Made by a program: the position numbers and the translations under genes. The notes under the pieces are model-generated. The model searched no databases, was not told where the DNA came from, and saw only the letters and a program-made list of their open reading frames with translations. A stretch of 64,000 bases of DNA from Amoebidium appalachense. Its lineage: Eukaryota; Ichthyosporea. Below are positions 1-9,542 of this stretch, one piece after another. The DNA lies in contig CAVNZM010000006.1 of assembly GCA_963693365.1 (NCBI GenBank), forward strand, positions 8,370,001-8,434,000, in the 5' to 3' direction. Position 1 is the first letter of the stretch. Every line of letters starts with the position of its first letter.

Positions 1-1085
1 AAACCAACTTTTTGCCTACTTAACATGTATTTTTGGGCTGCTGGGTAAGTCGGTGGAAGCGCCGCAAATGTGATTAACGTTGAAGATTAATCATTTGATT
101 ACAGTACAGGGGGGTTAGAGTCTGTGACTGAGCCTCCTGATCTGTTAGACTGAGCCTCTTTAAATGAGCATTGAGTGAAGTCTTTGCACCAAACACACGA
201 ACTTCCACGCGAATGCTTCCTTCCACACGCCTTTGAATCTGGTGTACAGGCATATACACATTCAACTTGGGATATAAGATGTTGAGACGTCCTTGCACAA
301 AACATTGAGGCCTCCTTTCAACCCTTGCAAATTGACACATTCAACCTTAGCACCGACATCAACGTAGTATGATAGATCCAGAAGTACGAATTCTGAGGAG
401 CGTTCGTTAGCTTCTAGCACAAACTCGGACACGCCGAGTTGCCAGGTAGCACAGTAGCGTTTTGGCGGGTTGGCATTTCTCACGTGCACCGGCGGCCCCA
501 AAAAAGATATAGTGACGAGATGATTTCCCCCCCCATTTCTCTCCGGGCCTCACCGTTGGTGCACCAAGATAGTTGTGTTCAAATTGACACTGCTAATTTT
601 TCTCTCTTTCTCTCCGGGCCTCACCGTTGGTTCACTAATATAGTTGTGTTCAAGTCGGTACTACTGATGTCTTTCCGTTGTCTTTGTGGGTCAAAACCAC
701 AGCATGTACACTTGCACTGCACCCAAGATCACACCTTTCCACCTCATCGATCACACCGTGGCGACGGCCGTGAACACACATTATCACCGACAACCTTGTC
801 AGCACGGGACGTTCTATCATATCTATCCGTTGCGTTTTGCCCTTGCGCTTAGGTGTAGATCCCCCAAATTTGATGAGGCCCAAACCACCCATTCCCCCTC
901 CCCCCCCCTTCCCCGCAAAGCTCGTCGGCCTCCCTTCTCCCCTCCCCCCCTCCCCCCCTCACCCCCCTCCGTCCCCCCCCTCTCTCCCCTCCCTCGGAGT
1001 CCCCCTCTTCCTCTTCCCCCCCCAACCCCCACCACCCTCACCACCAGCACCACCACCGGCCACCCACCCACCCACACACCCATCA

Positions 1086-1132
<47 letters not shown>

Positions 1133-2126
1133 TCCCGTCCCCAACCCCACCCCTCTCCCAGCCATCAAGCTTTTCGTTTTAAGTTGTCTTCTTATGCTCT
1201 TGGGCTAGTTCGTGTTTGTCTGCCTGCTGTATATTTTCCTTGCAGTTGCACACCAACTGTAGATTGGTATCTGGGGCTCGGGCTCTTCGGTAAGGGTATC
1301 CAAGAGTGAGCTTTGTTTCAGTGATTGAACCCGCCAATAAATGCACGGATTCCTTGCATCACACTCTCAGGGGCCAGTGTGTCCCCAGAGTCATGCCGGT
1401 GGGGTGGGGGGGGGGGGGGGGGGGAGGGGAGAGAGGGGGGGGGGGGGGGAGTGGCGGAGATGGCAAACGCACGCACACATGTACATACACAAATACACAA
1501 ACACACCATACATATACACTCACACCCATACCTATTCAAACATGGAAGCACGTGTGTGCACACACATGCATACACACACAAGCAAGCACACACACAAGGC
1601 ACGGGGGAAGGGAGGGGGGAGGGGGGGGGATTCTGCGAACTTGCCGTGCGCGTGCGCGTCCGATTATGCTCGACTTATGTGAGTGCCTGTGCAAGTGATA
1701 TCCTGGCAGGGTGGTCACCTTCTGTACTTTTGGCAGTATATTCTTGTTCTATTTTGATAACCGTGTGTCATACGCTTTGTTTGCCTACGGGCACCAACCT
1801 AAAAGATTTACTGAGCAAGGCTGTTGTGGCTTCTTGCCCTTTGGGGCTAAGTATACCACGGCATTCTTTGTTTGAGGCTTTGGCACGGTCTGTAACCCTC
1901 TCTGACCTGAGGTTCCACGTGACTCATAACTAGATTATGACGTCTAAAAGGAGGAACAGACCATGAGGAAACCACGACTAACTTAGAACACCCCAGATAC
2001 AACTTTACATATTCGCTACCATACAGACTCCCAATGTGAAGCCTTCGTGCAGCTGTGTTTCATCATTTACTCAGTGTTACGTGTTTGCATGCCAAAGGTG
2101 TGTGCTGCCAGAGCTCCTTGGCCTAC
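1..2126. other. Non-coding flank with simple repeats
   Basis: I see no convincing gene here. The stretch holds a two-copy direct repeat (537-654), C-rich tracts with a long C-run (about 1089-1130), G-runs (about 1407-1449) and CA-rich DNA (1460-1600). Open frames across it read as poly-Pro, poly-Gly or His-Thr shadows of these repeats. Confidence 0.6.
537..654 (+). repeat. Two-copy direct repeat, about 46 bp, 72-bp spacing
   Basis: The segment beginning TCTCCGGGCCTCACCGTTGG and ending in ATAGTTGTGTTCAA occurs at about 540-583 and again at about 612-654. Only a few positions differ between the copies. A T/C-rich spacer separates them. I see no coding role. Confidence 0.8.
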
Positions 2127-2765
2127 TCAGGCACGTGCCTGAACCTTGCGACCTTTTGTGAACCTTTTCTTCGTTGTGTCGACGCCAAGCAAGCGGCTGA
2201 AGTGTCCAGAAGTGATATCCGTCTTTTCATACCAGCGGTAATCCCTCGAACCGCTCAGCAGGGCCATCACAGAAGTTTTTGCCTTCCTGATGTTCTCGTT
2301 GCTTGGTTTCGTTGTTTTTGCCGCATACAGAAGGTCCTCCCACAGCCCCACAAGAACATCGAAGAAAATGCGTGGGCACCAGTCACCCAGTTTTCCGTTC
2401 ACGCTGCTGCCTCCCCACAGGTCCGCGTCGAGGATCATATAATCCACCTCGTCAGTGAATTCGACTGCAATTTCCCACTTTGCATCAACATCTTCAAGCG
2501 AGCGAATGCTGTCTGCCACCTCTTCGCACGGGAGATTCTCGAGTGTTCTAGCTGCCCTTTCCGTGTTTGTGGCGTTGCTACCATCAATCTCCTTGTATCG
2601 CGCCATGAGGGATTCAACCATGGCCTTGACACGTTCGTTTTCTGTGTCCAGCTTCTGTTTCTTCGCCACGTGGGCGTCTTCGATGTTTTCCGTGGCTCCG
2701 TTGCCGGTGTCTGTGCCGGCGGGTTTTTCCTCAGAGGAAACAACAATTTGCGTGGTAGAAGACAT
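2127..2765 (-). CDS. Hypothetical protein, 212 aa, single exon
   Basis: This is an uninterrupted ATG-to-stop frame. The composition looks like a real, soluble protein: an acidic, Thr-rich N-terminus, a short KKQK basic patch near residue 35, a middle region rich in Trp, Asp and Glu (residues about 85-150), and a basic tail with KKRFTKGRK. I see no signal peptide or membrane segment. I do not recognise a family. The opposite strand also carries a long frame, but it has poorer composition and is best read as a shadow. A CCAAT box and an E2F-like TTTTCCCGCC motif lie 150-180 bp upstream of the start. A Harbinger element is inserted directly beyond them. The absence of introns and of G/C runs sets this gene and its neighbours up to 6.5 kb apart from the rest of the window. 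Confidence 0.6.
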   Translation of the reverse strand: MSSTTQIVVSSEEKPAGTDTGNGATENIEDAHVAKKQKLDTENERVKAMVESLMARYKEIDGSNATNTERAARTLENLPCEEVADSIRSLEDVDAKWEIAVEFTDEVDYMILDADLWGGSSVNGKLGDWCPRIFFDVLVGLWEDLLYAAKTTKPSNENIRKAKTSVMALLSGSRDYRWYEKTDITSGHFSRLLGVDTTKKRFTKGRKVQARA

Positions 2766-2912
2766 CTTGTTGTTATGAATGAAAGTAGCTATAATTGAGT
2801 TATAATAAAGGGGAAAAACGAGAGAAAAAGTTGAAGTAGGGAATTCGAGAAGGGTTGATAGTTCTTCTTCTGAAAAGGCAAAATGAGTGAGGGTTTTCTT
2901 TTAGGTAGCATT

Positions 2913-2943
2913 GAGCCAATCACCTCCCGTGGTTTTCCCGCCA
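2913..2943 (-). promoter_or_regulatory. CCAAT box and E2F-like site upstream of the 212-aa gene
   Basis: GAGCCAATCA and TTTTCCCGCC lie about 150-180 bp 5' of the ATG at 2765. The second matches the E2F/DP consensus TTTSSCGC in reverse. The Harbinger target site (TTA, 2944-2946) follows immediately, so the insertion separates these motifs from any more distal promoter. The assignment is by motif only. Confidence 0.35.
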
Positions 2944-2946
2944 TTA

Positions 2947-3933
2947 GGGCCTGTTTGGCAACGCGGAGTTACGAACTCCGGCGTAGACCGTGTACGCCGG
3001 GTATCAAATCAGTATCCAGATTCTGATTTGTAATCCGGATTTAGGTCAAAACCTGGCGTAGATAATAACCGCTCGTGCCAAACAGACAACACTTTTTCGG
3101 CTGCAGCTTAGTTTATCAAGTCACATTGCGCAAGTTTTACGTTGATCGGAGTGCGCATACTTTGCACGTATATCGTACCTAGGACTCAGTACTATTTTTT
3201 TTTGTAGTGACTGTGCAGTGTCCCGTATGTATGTATTTGTATACACTGTAATGATACCATTTGCATATATAACAACATCAACGTTTCCGGTTGCAAAACC
3301 ACTATGTATTTAGCACGAAACATGGCCCTTTCGGCCGCAATTGCAGCAATTGCATTCTTTGCTTCCCCCTACAGGCATCCTGTCGGTTCAGACAATCTTG
3401 ACCGATGTGCAAAAGATTGTCTAATGGTAAAAAAAAGGTTGCCTACAAGTTGGCCGCGAAGAGGAAGAATAGTTGAGGGGGGGCTTGTTTTTATACGACC
3501 TACCACACGTGGCCGGCTGTGTGTGGCTGGTCGCAGCCTGCGCTCGGGCTGTCGCAGGCTCACCAGCAAGCTGGCCATGCCGGTGACAACGAAAGTTTCC
3601 GTTTGGCGTCTTTTCCACTTTAACTGTTTTTGGCTATATTGCACTGCCGCCAATTGGCCGAGAGAGAAATGTAAAAAGGTCTCACGACATGAATTTTCAT
3701 TGGTTTAGACCTTCACACGGCGTTGAACATTTCGCGCATAATCCACCTCCGGAGGTGGATTATAGAAATTGGAGTACAAGCGATGTCCAAGGGGTTTGAA
3801 ACCCGGCGTACACAGGCCCAGATTGGGCCGTCTGTTTGGCATCGCGGATTTCAGGAAATCCGCTTTAGCCCTAACTCCAAAATCGATCTTACTCCGGAGT
3901 ATGGCCGCTAACTCCGCGTTGCCAAACAGGCCC
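2947..3933 (+). mobile_element. Non-autonomous PIF/Harbinger-type DNA transposon, complete
   Basis: Both ends carry the perfect 25-bp inverted repeat that starts GGGCCTGTTTGGCAACGCGG. The element is flanked on each side by TTA (2944-2946 and 3934-3936). The GGGCCTGTTTGG terminus and the 3-bp TTA/TAA duplication are the hallmark of PIF/Harbinger and Tourist-like elements. The interior holds about 300 bp of leader shared with the copy at 4265. A short frame starting MYLARNMALSAAIAA (3304) then leaves the transposase sequence, so the element is internally deleted and cannot encode a transposase. Each end is itself a hairpin module: a copy of TCTGTTTGGCA in the opposite sense occurs near 3079-3091 and near 3829-3840, pairing with the outer terminus. 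Confidence 0.88.
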
Positions 3934-3936
3934 TTA

Positions 3937-4264
3937 GTATGGTGGCGGTCATCGAAGATTGACCCCTCAGGTCTGATAGATCTTAGGAAATTTGCCGGTA
4001 AATAACTCCGCGCTATCTCGCGGCGCTGGGCTTTTCTATACGTTTTTCGATGCGTCTTGACAAGACCTACAAAGCTATGTTGAGACATTTCGGGATTTCC
4101 CAAAAGCAAAAAAAATTTTCTCATTAAGAAATTTGGAAGCTGTGGCCGAGCGGGTAAGCTCCTCGCGCCTCCGACGCAGGAGGCACCTGGTTCGAATCCC
4201 GAGATGTAGCGCTAGCGCATTGGGGACTTGATGCTCTGATAGGACTCGCCTGGGTGCAGGATAA
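3937..4264. other. Spacer between the two Harbinger copies
   Basis: These 328 bp hold the tRNA-like Pol III promoter described separately and no open frame worth reporting. The last three bases, TAA, may be the target-site copy of the following Harbinger fragment. Confidence 0.5.
4131..4205 (+). ncRNA. tRNA-like sequence with Pol III A and B boxes (SINE head or tRNA relic)
   Basis: TGGCCGAGCGG at 4143-4153 matches the box A consensus TRGYNNARNNG exactly. GGTTCGAATCC at 4189-4199 matches box B exactly. The spacing is like that of a tRNA, and a strong stem (GCCTCC/GGAGGC) sits where the anticodon arm would be. I could not close a 7-bp acceptor stem, and the T-arm stem has mismatches. I therefore do not call a functional tRNA. 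A tRNA-derived SINE or a decayed tRNA gene explains the intact internal promoter. It is boxed in by two Harbinger copies. Confidence 0.6.
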
Positions 4265-4881
4265 GGGCCTGTTTGGCAACGCGGAGTTACGAACTCCGGC
4301 GTAGACCGTATAGGGGGTTTACACACTTTTTATTGCGTGGACAGTGCCGGAGCGCCGGGTATCAAATCAGTATCCAGATTCTGACTTGTAATCCGGATTT
4401 AGGTCAAAACCTGGCGTAGATAACCGCTCGTGCCAAACAGACATCACTTTTTTCAGCTTAGTTTACCAAGTCACATTGCGCAAGTTTTACGTTGATCGGA
4501 GTGCGCATACTTTGCACGTATATCGTACCTAGGACTCAGTACTAGTGACTGTGCAGTGTCCCGTATGTATGTATTTGTGTACACAGTGATGATACCATTT
4601 GCATATATAACAACAACAACGTTTCCGGTTGCAAAACCACTATGTATTTAGCACGAAACATGGCCCTTTCGGCAGCAATTGCAGCCTTGGCATATAGTCC
4701 AGAGTTCAAAGATCCATGCCGTACTTCCCCGCTTGGTGGTAAAGAGTATGTGCATGAGCTGCTTGGCACTGCCCACGAGACACGGGTGAATGATGTGCTA
4801 CGCGTTAGTCCATACGTTGCAAACAGCTTGCTCCTTACATCGAAGAGAGACTCAGTGACAGTATGGACGCCATGGAGCTAG
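4265..4881 (+). mobile_element. PIF/Harbinger element, 5' part with transposase N-terminus
   Basis: The element starts with the same GGGCCTGTTTGGCAACGCGG terminus, preceded by TAA. It is nearly identical to 2947-3350 for about 400 bp apart from a roughly 40-bp insertion near 4309-4350. It then reads into an open frame at 4642. No matching right-hand inverted repeat is visible downstream to 5150, so the 3' end is lost or too diverged to see. The shared leader contains CATATATAAC about 40 bp before the start codon, which may be the element promoter. Confidence 0.75.
4642..4881 (+). pseudogene. Harbinger-type transposase N-terminal fragment (79 codons)
   Basis: The frame starts MYLARNMALSAAIAA. 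It contains YVHELLGTAHETRVNDVLRV, which resembles the segment before the DDE domain of PIF/Harbinger transposases: an ELL...R...LR(M/V) pattern followed by a hydrophobic helix. It stops before any catalytic Asp or Glu. It therefore lacks the whole DDE domain and is a truncated remnant. The same first 15 residues occur in the deleted element at 3304, which supports a shared ancestral transposase start. The family call rests on weak local similarity plus the termini. Confidence 0.5.
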
Positions 4882-5221
4882 GTAGGGCAACACCCTCCGG
4901 CCTCGGCGGTGCATAGGAAGAAGAAGTACGAATTCATACGGCCTTCATATATGATATGCATGAATATTGATTCTTTACCTTACCAATGAAGTGTTTACTT
5001 ATTGTTTTATGGCTTATACATATGTGTATTATATCAACGCTACTGGGCACGTCTCAACTGCCTGGGGCTCTAGTCATAGTGAACGCCAGAGGGAACATTG
5101 TTCGCCTTGATTTTTTTACCCCCCTCGAAGTTCCTCCTCGCGACGTGAGGGTACAAAAGGCGTGACACGCCCAGAAATGCTCACTTTCTTTGTTGTTCAA
5201 ACGCGCACATACTTAGTAAAT

Positions 5222-5518
5222 ATGAGTGAGAACGACGAGTTCGCCGTTTGCCCTGACTGTCAAGGGACGCCCGAGCTGTATTGTGCGTGCGAACACTCAC
5301 TCGTTCAAGAGGTGCGAGATATAGCTGCACTAGACGATGAAGTTTTTTATAACAAGTACCGTCACTACATAAATCCGAACGGTATGCCTGTTGGTGGTCT
5401 CGTCCCTAAAAACAGGCGTTTTGTGTTGTACCGCGTTGCAAGCATCGAGGTCAAGGGTTTGCCCAAGGGTACCCGTGTCCGTCTCGCATGTGCGGAGCGT
5501 CTCGTGTATGGTTTTTGA
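5222..5518 (+). CDS. Small CxxC-motif protein, 98 aa, single exon
   Basis: The ATG at 5222 opens with an acidic N-terminus and two cysteine pairs, CPDC and CACEH, about 14 residues apart. They look like a small zinc ribbon or knuckle. The rest is basic and beta-rich, with a repeated V-R/K-L pattern and a stop after VYGF. An in-frame ATG further upstream (5177) is possible, but the segment it would add is hydrophobic and unlike the rest. I do not recognise the family. It sits between a Harbinger relic and the opposite-strand Ser-rich ORF at 5592, 74 bp away tail to tail, and has no intron. It could be a mobile-element or virus-derived accessory gene. Confidence 0.45.
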   Translation: MSENDEFAVCPDCQGTPELYCACEHSLVQEVRDIAALDDEVFYNKYRHYINPNGMPVGGLVPKNRRFVLYRVASIEVKGLPKGTRVRLACAERLVYGF

Positions 5519-5591
5519 CAATGTTTACAAAGCATGTTGTCACAAATGGTCTGTATGAAAATGTCTACGTGTTGGAGTATGTACATGGGCT

Positions 5592-6463
5592 TTATCGATT
5601 TCCCATCAAGACCAGCATTAGAAAACTTGAGCCCCTCTTCGATTGTGCTTTCATCTGGGTGTGTGCGTGGCATACGTGGTTTTTTAGGGGGTGTGCCTCG
5701 GGTTGGTGAGCTGGTGGGGTTGGTGGTTGCATCCGGATATATAGATAGTGGGGCTGTGGTGTCTGTTTCTTGTGCACTCGCGTTTTGTGCCAGTGCATCA
5801 ACCGGGTCGACGCTATTGTAGCTGCGGGTGGGTCATTTTCGGTCCCCAGAGAACCCCTACGTTCTCTAAGGCGGACCATCACTCTGAGGGGAACGGCGTC
5901 TGAATAGTCACTAGAGCCTATGGACTTGTAGCCCCCAACACTGCTACTGCTTTCCTTGCCCGCATCCTCAGCATCGCTGCTGCTGTCATCGCCATCACTA
6001 CCTGAGTGGGAATCGTCGCTATGATTTTCAACCTCGACAGCATGCTGTGCTGCTCCCTCTGCGGGGTCGGTCCGTGGTGTGGTTGTGGGTGTGGGTGTGT
6101 TTGTACCTTCCAGCTCTGCTCTGTGCTTTTTGCGAGGGGGGGTGCATTCTTCCTCCGAATCGCTTTTACCTACACTAGGGCTATTGGGGCTACTATGGGC
6201 GGGGGAAGGGGGTTTCACCCCCCTCCCCCAGTATTAACACTGGTCTCACTATGGGTGCTTTCCTGACTGTTTGAGCTAACCTCGCTCTGTTCCTGTGTGG
6301 GATCCCGTTGTGTATCCTCTGCACTGGTGTCTGTGTTGTTTTCTTCTTCGACGTTATTCTTTCTCTTGCGTTCAGCTAGCAGTTTTAGTAGCTGTTTCTT
6401 TGTGAGCTTGGTAGCATTGTCTGAGCGTTTTTGTACTCTCTTCCTACATTTCTTGTCCGCCAA
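5592..6463 (-). CDS. Charged, Ser/Thr/Pro-rich hypothetical protein split by a frame change in a G-run
   Basis: Two overlapping minus-strand frames join at about 6215-6218. The upstream frame (6215-6463) is very basic, with a KKQLLKLLAERKRK patch, and ends in Thr-Gly-Gly. The downstream frame (5592-6218) is Ser/Pro/Asp-rich, with SDSEEE and a DDSSSD stretch, then a more ordered region with VRLRERRGS. The frame change falls in GGGGGAGGGGGG. One extra G would join them into roughly 290 residues, so an indel or a sequencing error in the homopolymer is the simplest reading. No in-frame ATG starts the upstream frame; an upstream exon or a start change is needed. The composition suggests a disordered nuclear protein. 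The family is unknown. Confidence 0.35.
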
Positions 6464-6654
6464 GTTCGAACATGTTTGAAAAAAGATGTGATGAACAAAT
6501 GAGGTGTCCTAGTTCCTGTTTTATTACTGTCATTTCTTTTCCCCTGCGTCCACCATGCTCCCCCTGGGGTGCAGGCAACCACCGCCGGGCGCTCCAGGCG
6601 CCGCAGGGCGGGCCGGCAGGGCGCCGTCCTCGGCCGGAAACTCTCCGAGCTCTG

Positions 6655-6683
6655 TTGTTTCGCGCCAAACTTTGGCGGGAAAG
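6655..6683. promoter_or_regulatory. Tandem E2F-like sites
   Basis: TTTCGCGCCAAAC is followed at once by TTTGGCGGGAAAG. Both match the E2F/DP consensus. They lie about 200 bp 5' of the minus-strand ORF at 6463, in a GC-rich patch (6590-6690). That is compatible with a cell-cycle-regulated promoter. Confidence 0.4.
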
Positions 6684-6894
6684 CCTGTGTGTGGCTGCCG
6701 TTGACACCGTGCGACACAATACAATTTATGATGTACTTTCGATAGGCTACTAAAATTTACAGGCACTTTTCGGCCCCGAAATCACGACTGTGGGTCTCCG
6801 CGGCCAAAATCGTGATTCCTACAGGCAATGGTAATACCGGATCTTGACTAACCAAAAAAGTCTATTTATTTTAGATTCAATTCAATATAACCTC

Positions 6895-6923
6895 TTCGAT
6901 TGGATAACCGGTATCCAATCGAA
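6895..6923. promoter_or_regulatory. Perfect 12-bp palindrome carrying two CCAAT boxes
   Basis: TTCGATTGGATA, a 5-bp centre (ACCGG) and TATCCAATCGAA form a perfect inverted repeat. Each arm contains an ATTGG/CCAAT core. It could bind NF-Y on either strand or form a cruciform. No convincing gene starts close by. Confidence 0.5.
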
Positions 6924-8066
6924 TGCGTGGAATTTCCAAAAATCACAGCAAGGGGATCCCCTTAAAAAGGTCAGCACAAAAGTGGCACCAGCGGCGATGA
7001 AAACAAGAATTACAGCGCCACTGCACAACTTGGGCCAGGCAATATCAACATCAGAGCACCATACAGACTTATCTACTAGGGTGACGTATCCATACGTACA
7101 GCAGGAGAAATGTATCCTGCCAAAGCTCCCAAAAAGCGATAATGATCAGTACGGTGTTGCCTAAGGAACATAACACATGCCGACTGAGTTTTACCTTTGA
7201 TTTCTCTATCAGAACGAGAAAGAAACTTATACTGCGTATGGTAATAACGCGAAAAGGCAGAAAAAACAGGAAGAGAAAAGAAAGAGGGAGTGAGATAGCG
7301 AGAGGAAGAATCAGGTGGAAAGAGGGTAGGCTGAGGACATTCAGAAGTAGCGTTGGTGAATCGGGGGGGAAGAGGGATGGAGGGAGGGTGGGGGAAGAAA
7401 GCATAAAGAGGGTGACCATCAGGTAGCCTAACTAAATGAAAACAAAAACGAAGAGACAATTCCTCCATACGACAAACAGCAGACGACAATCCAAACATAC
7501 TGATTAAGGGAGGCACAAACCGAGTACGAAACAAAGTGCGCAGCGCAGTACCCTGAAAATCGTCGAACTCGTTCAGAGAAATAAAGTTGCAAAGAAAGGA
7601 GATAAATAAAGTTGCAAAGAAAGGAGATAAATAAAGTTGCAAAGAAAGGAGATAAATAAAGTTGCAAAGAAAGGAGAAAACTTTCCGAAATAGCCAAGGC
7701 ATCCGATCCTTGACTATCCAAAGCTGCTACTATCATGTCCGTAGCGCGATCACAGCCTCCTGGATCTAAACGGGTCAAACTACGATGACCGGCACCATAC
7801 AATAAATGGCCAGCAAGGCAAGAAGACCAATGCACCCCTATCCGTAGCAAGGGGTGGCCCCCTTATCCCCAGCCAATAAACTGGACGTCAACGTGCGCAT
7901 GGCTCGAGGCCTCGGCGAGGTGAGTCGAGTGCCGAGAGCATGCCTGCCCAGCTACAGAAGGGACATGAGTTCGCCAATATAGTAGCTATACATGTCATAA
8001 CACTTACACCAACACATCTCGACCGATCCTCGGCCTGGTCAGGTGCGCTCGTGCTCTAGGGTATAC
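6924..8066. other. No recognisable gene; purine-rich DNA and a minisatellite
   Basis: The minus strand carries several open frames because the plus strand is purine-rich (7240-7420). Their translations are Ser/Phe/Leu-rich and look like shadows. The 25-bp minisatellite at 7579-7678 lies within. Confidence 0.5.
7579..7678 (+). repeat. Minisatellite, 25 bp x 4
   Basis: The unit AATAAAGTTGCAAAGAAAGG plus AGATA repeats four times with almost no divergence, which points to recent expansion. On the minus strand it reads as a Phe/Leu-rich repeat, but the frame has no other support. Confidence 0.9.
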
Positions 8067-8075
8067 TGATGTCAG

Positions 8076-8420
8076 TTGTTAGAACCGCTCATCTTCGTCT
8101 TGTTCTTGGTTACTGCGATCTTAGGAAAGGAACCAACATTTCGCATGGGAGGCAACTGGGTGACACTATGTATACAAACTGGCCATTGTTTGTTTTCAAC
8201 AGAGTTACCAATCTTCTTCTATGTATGCTACTACACGAACCGACTGCGCTCGCGAATCAAGCTGCTTGCATCCCAGGCCCCCTCGTTTCAAGTTGTGGAC
8301 AACATTGGGCTCTTTGCCCAAAAAAACACACTCAGTCACACTGTAGCCCAAATTGCTGCCCAACTCCCCTGCTACCTTGTCAACAAGCCGGCGGCCTCAT
8401 CAGGAGTTCTTTGTTTTGGG
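8076..8420 (+). CDS. Possible exon of a membrane protein (weak)
   Basis: The frame reads a hydrophobic stretch (IFVLFLVTAIL), a polar loop, a second hydrophobic stretch (LPIFFYVCYYTN), a basic flank (RLRSRIKLL) and about 50 further plausible residues before running into G-rich low complexity. A possible acceptor (GATGTCAG) precedes it. I found no clear donor and no family. Two hydrophobic segments followed by basic residues would fit part of a multi-pass receptor or channel. It may also be chance. Confidence 0.22.
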
Positions 8421-8719
8421 GAGGGGAAATGTGGCAGGGGGAGGGAGGAAGGGAGGGGGCAGAGGGGGAGGGGAGGGTGGACGGGGAGGAGGGAGGGCCC
8501 GGGGGGAAGAGCTTGGTGGGGAAGGGGGTAGGGATTGATGTTCAAGAGATCGGCGAGAGGAGGAGGGGGGGGAGGGAGGGGAGAAGGGAGAAAAAATAGC
8601 GGTACGTATGTTATGAGGTGAAAACAACACACCCTCTTAATGGACGTTGGGTGCGCAACCAGTTTCCTCCTCCCTATAGCCTCCCTCCCCCCCCGGGCCC
8701 CCCACCCCCCGCCCACCCC

Positions 8720-8752
<33 letters not shown>

Positions 8753-9542
8753 ACCCCCCCCGGCCCCCCTCTGCCTCCCCCCTTAAATTCAGTCCCCCTA
8801 AGCACTTACATCTGGAAGCTACATAACACCCCTTCCCCCCTCAACCCCAGCCCCTGCCCCCACCTCGTCCCCCCTTCCCCACTCACATGAGCATAGCTAT
8901 AGCTATGCCCAAGCGTGCGTACAATTGTGCACGCTCAAAGGAAAATTCCTGCTTCATAAGTGAGGGCAAAGATCAAAACAAACAGCCTGGCAATGCCGTT
9001 TGTCCACATGTATAAGTTGATGCTGCCCGTCAGATGCCTTAGGGACTTCGTTGAGCTGAAATAATAATTCATGCTAAATTAAGTAGCATCGCCACTAGTA
9101 ACATATATTAGTGGTATCCGTTTTTCAGCCAGGCAAGCTTATTTATTCAGTCATTTCACTGAATTTAGCCACCGGTACAACCGAGGCCCCAGAATTTGTT
9201 TGCACACTTTTCGCATATCATCATAGACAAAAAAGTGTTACACGATAGTTCGGTTTGGAAGATGTTTTCTTTTTAACTTTCATCTCCTGCATGTGCCTAA
9301 GAAAATTTAGGCAAGTCCTAAAAAGAGGGGCCAACCAATGTGTAAAACAAACCGACTCGCAATGAGCGATATGACAGCTGGTAATGAGCTCCAGTTTGCT
9401 AAACGGTTCTTGGTTCAAACCTATTCTCAAACCATACATGTGCATGTGCATTTTCATAGGTACACAAACTGTCCCCAGAGGCTTAAACATAATCCCCAGC
9501 TCATGCAACCTTAACCCATTGGTAAAGTTACGAGAACTCTCC
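8421..9542. other. G-rich and C-rich low complexity, then unique DNA without a gene
   Basis: G-rich DNA (8421-8590) is followed by C-rich DNA with a C-run at about 8720-8752. The unique sequence from 8890 to 9542 has only short frames and no splice-supported exon that I could find. It includes the 3' flank of the PDZ gene. Confidence 0.55.

Noticed and set aside
2055-2798. 247-codon plus-strand frame
   Set aside because: It covers the 212-codon minus-strand gene. Composition (Cys, Phe and His rich, no domain order) marks it as the shadow.
3304-3708. 134-codon plus-strand frame in the complete Harbinger element
   Set aside because: Only the first 15 or so residues match the other copy. The rest is non-homologous sequence after an internal deletion.
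4131-4205. Functional tRNA gene
   Set aside because: The acceptor stem does not close and the T stem has mismatches. Only the Pol III boxes are intact.
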